In this document: positions 22,727 through 23,746 of the stretch, in pieces
Layout: each line of letters starts with the position of its first letter
How positions within the stretch are numbered: position 1 is the first letter of the stretch
Source: a virus
Virus record (IMG/VR): IMGVR_UViG_3300042197_000785
Location: 1 to 23,746 of that record
DNA length: 23,746 nt
Strand: one strand, 5' to 3'
Made by a program: the position numbers and the translations under genes
The notes under the pieces: generated by a model
What the model saw: the letters and a program-made list of their open reading frames with translations, nothing else
Told to the model about the DNA's origin: nothing
Databases searched by the model: none

Positions 22727-23611
22727 ATGTCCACCGCTGGTGCGCTGCTTGAACGCGTTCAAAGGCAGTTGTTGAGTGGAACCGTTGAGGAACGGAACAA
22801 ACTTGAAACGTCTGTAGACGCTGACGACACCGAGTTCGTCACGACCTACGACTTGAACGGTTTGCGTCCCGGCACCGTGTTTGAGATTGATTCAGAGTTG
22901 TGTTACATCTGGGCTGTTACGGCTGGTAGCAAAACGATGACGGTTGAGCGCGGCTACGCGGGCACGACCGCTACTAGCCATACGGCTGGTGCGATCATCA
23001 CGTTGAACCCGAAGTTCCCGAAAGCCCAGCTGCTTGACGCGTTGAACCAAGACATTGATGACCTGTCCAGCCCCGTGAACGGTCTGTTTCGTGTCGTCGC
23101 TACCAGCCTCACCTATAACGGGGCGGATCGCCAAATCAATTTGACTGGCGCAACCAACATCATTGATCTGATCGATGTCCGGGTGCGGTACCTGTCGGAT
23201 GATTACCCGGTGATTCGTGGTGTTCGTCTGCAACGGGATCTACCGACCAGCGATTTCGCGTCAGGGTTCGCCATCGTGTTCGATGATGAGTGTGTGGCTG
23301 GCACAATCCGTGTCCGTTATAAGGCCCCGTTTGTTCGTGCAGCTGGTTTGTCTACTGATTTGCAAACCACTTGTTTTGTGTCGCTGTCGATGGAAGACAT
23401 TCTTGAGATGGGTGTGATGGTGCGCATGTTGCAGTCTCGTGAAATCAAACGGAATTTTATTGAGTCTCAGGGTGATACTCGTCGTTCGGATGAGGTGCCG
23501 CCTGGTGCGATGCGTGATTCGTTCTCAAACATTTTGCGGTTGCGGCGTGACAGGATTATTGCTGAGAAGGCGAAGTTGGCGAGGCAGATCCCTACGACCA
23601 TAAGGGTCTGA
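22727..23611 (+). CDS. Probable head-tail adaptor (neck) protein
   Basis: 294 residues. The N-terminus LLERVQRQLLSGTVEERNKL (8-27) is helical; the next part is a small beta domain containing GLRPGTVFEIDSELCYIWAV and MTVERGYAGTTATSHTAGA, a pattern seen in structural proteins of phage necks. A central beta region (LTYNGADRQINLTGATNIID) is followed by a helical C-terminus (MEDILEMGVMVRMLQSREIK and LRLRRDRIIAEKAKLARQI). This helical-bundle-plus-beta layout and the position after capsid genes favour an adaptor sitting under the portal, but I cannot exclude another minor virion protein. ATG follows the previous stop with no gap. Confidence 0.6.
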   Translation: MSTAGALLERVQRQLLSGTVEERNKLETSVDADDTEFVTTYDLNGLRPGTVFEIDSELCYIWAVTAGSKTMTVERGYAGTTATSHTAGAIITLNPKFPKAQLLDALNQDIDDLSSPVNGLFRVVATSLTYNGADRQINLTGATNIIDLIDVRVRYLSDDYPVIRGVRLQRDLPTSDFASGFAIVFDDECVAGTIRVRYKAPFVRAAGLSTDLQTTCFVSLSMEDILEMGVMVRMLQSREIKRNFIESQGDTRRSDEVPPGAMRDSFSNILRLRRDRIIAEKAKLARQIPTTIRV

Positions 23612-23612
23612 C

Positions 23613-23746
23613 ATGGCGGTTACGATTACGCGTAACTCGTTTCCGTTCAGGGATACACCAGCGTTCTATTCGGGTACTGGTGCCACCCAGTTGGTGCCGA
23701 ACATTTTTCCGGTGGCTATCAATGGTCGCCCGTACATGGTGGATGT
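23613..23746 (+). CDS. Virion protein, N-terminal part only
   Basis: Starts 1 base after the adaptor stop and runs off the window; 44 codons are visible. Sequence MAVTITRNSFPFRDTPAFYS continues to LVPNIFPVAINGRPYMVD. The openness to the edge, adjacency and beta-rich character suggest a structural tail or neck protein, perhaps large. No domain can be assigned from this fragment. Confidence 0.6.
   Translation, partial: MAVTITRNSFPFRDTPAFYSGTGATQLVPNIFPVAINGRPYMVD

Overview
This window looks like the late (virion) gene block of a tailed double-stranded DNA bacteriophage (Caudoviricetes). All 27 coding regions I accept lie on the + strand and are tightly packed, with many stop/start overlaps (ATGA, GTGA, TAATG, TGATG). 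They follow a classic head-gene order: terminase, portal, scaffold, major capsid, neck. I see no ribosomal RNA, tRNA, integrase, lysis or replication gene, and no tape-measure or tail-sheath gene. A 1621-residue protein sits between portal and capsid, and a neck-type protein comes later, which suggests a short-tailed, podovirus-like particle; that is inference. The gene set resembles uncultured aquatic phages. Frequent GTG starts and extended -10 boxes would fit an actinobacterial host, but the host cannot be fixed from this sequence.

Region by region. 1-671 is non-coding or uncertain. It is strongly C-rich up to about 255, then G/T-rich, with a four-tract G-quadruplex motif at 307-328, and looks like a divergent intergenic region. 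672-4099 holds a basic protein with a possible ADP-ribosyltransferase-like core, a 13-bp inverted repeat, a Dam-type DNA adenine methyltransferase, and the large terminase with a helix-turn-helix at its N-terminus. 4135-15280 holds a second basic protein, the portal, a short Pro/Gly-rich protein, the 1621-residue protein and three conserved virion-type proteins. 15281-16900 is a self-contained scaffold/major-capsid unit with its own leader and a strong UUCG terminator.

16956-21532 contains a small conserved protein, a collagen-like protein with 55 unbroken Gly-X-Y triplets, a small partner gene, three predicted glycosyltransferases (two GT-A type, one GT-B type) and a CxxC miniprotein. 21529-22726 is a run of five tiny Lys/Arg-rich proteins interrupted by an endonuclease VII-type nuclease. 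22727 onward has a likely head-tail adaptor and the start of another virion protein that runs off the window.

How it may work together: the terminase loads the genome through the portal into a shell built from scaffold and N4 gp56-type coat protein; endonuclease VII would clear branches before packaging; the large proteins would be carried in the head or neck; the collagen-like fibre is the most obvious exposed virion protein and a candidate target of the neighbouring glycosyltransferases. The most interesting leads are the collagen/glycosyltransferase cassette, the inverted repeat beside a terminase with a fused DNA-binding domain, the recurring TGYTATNNT promoter-like box, and the cluster of basic miniproteins.
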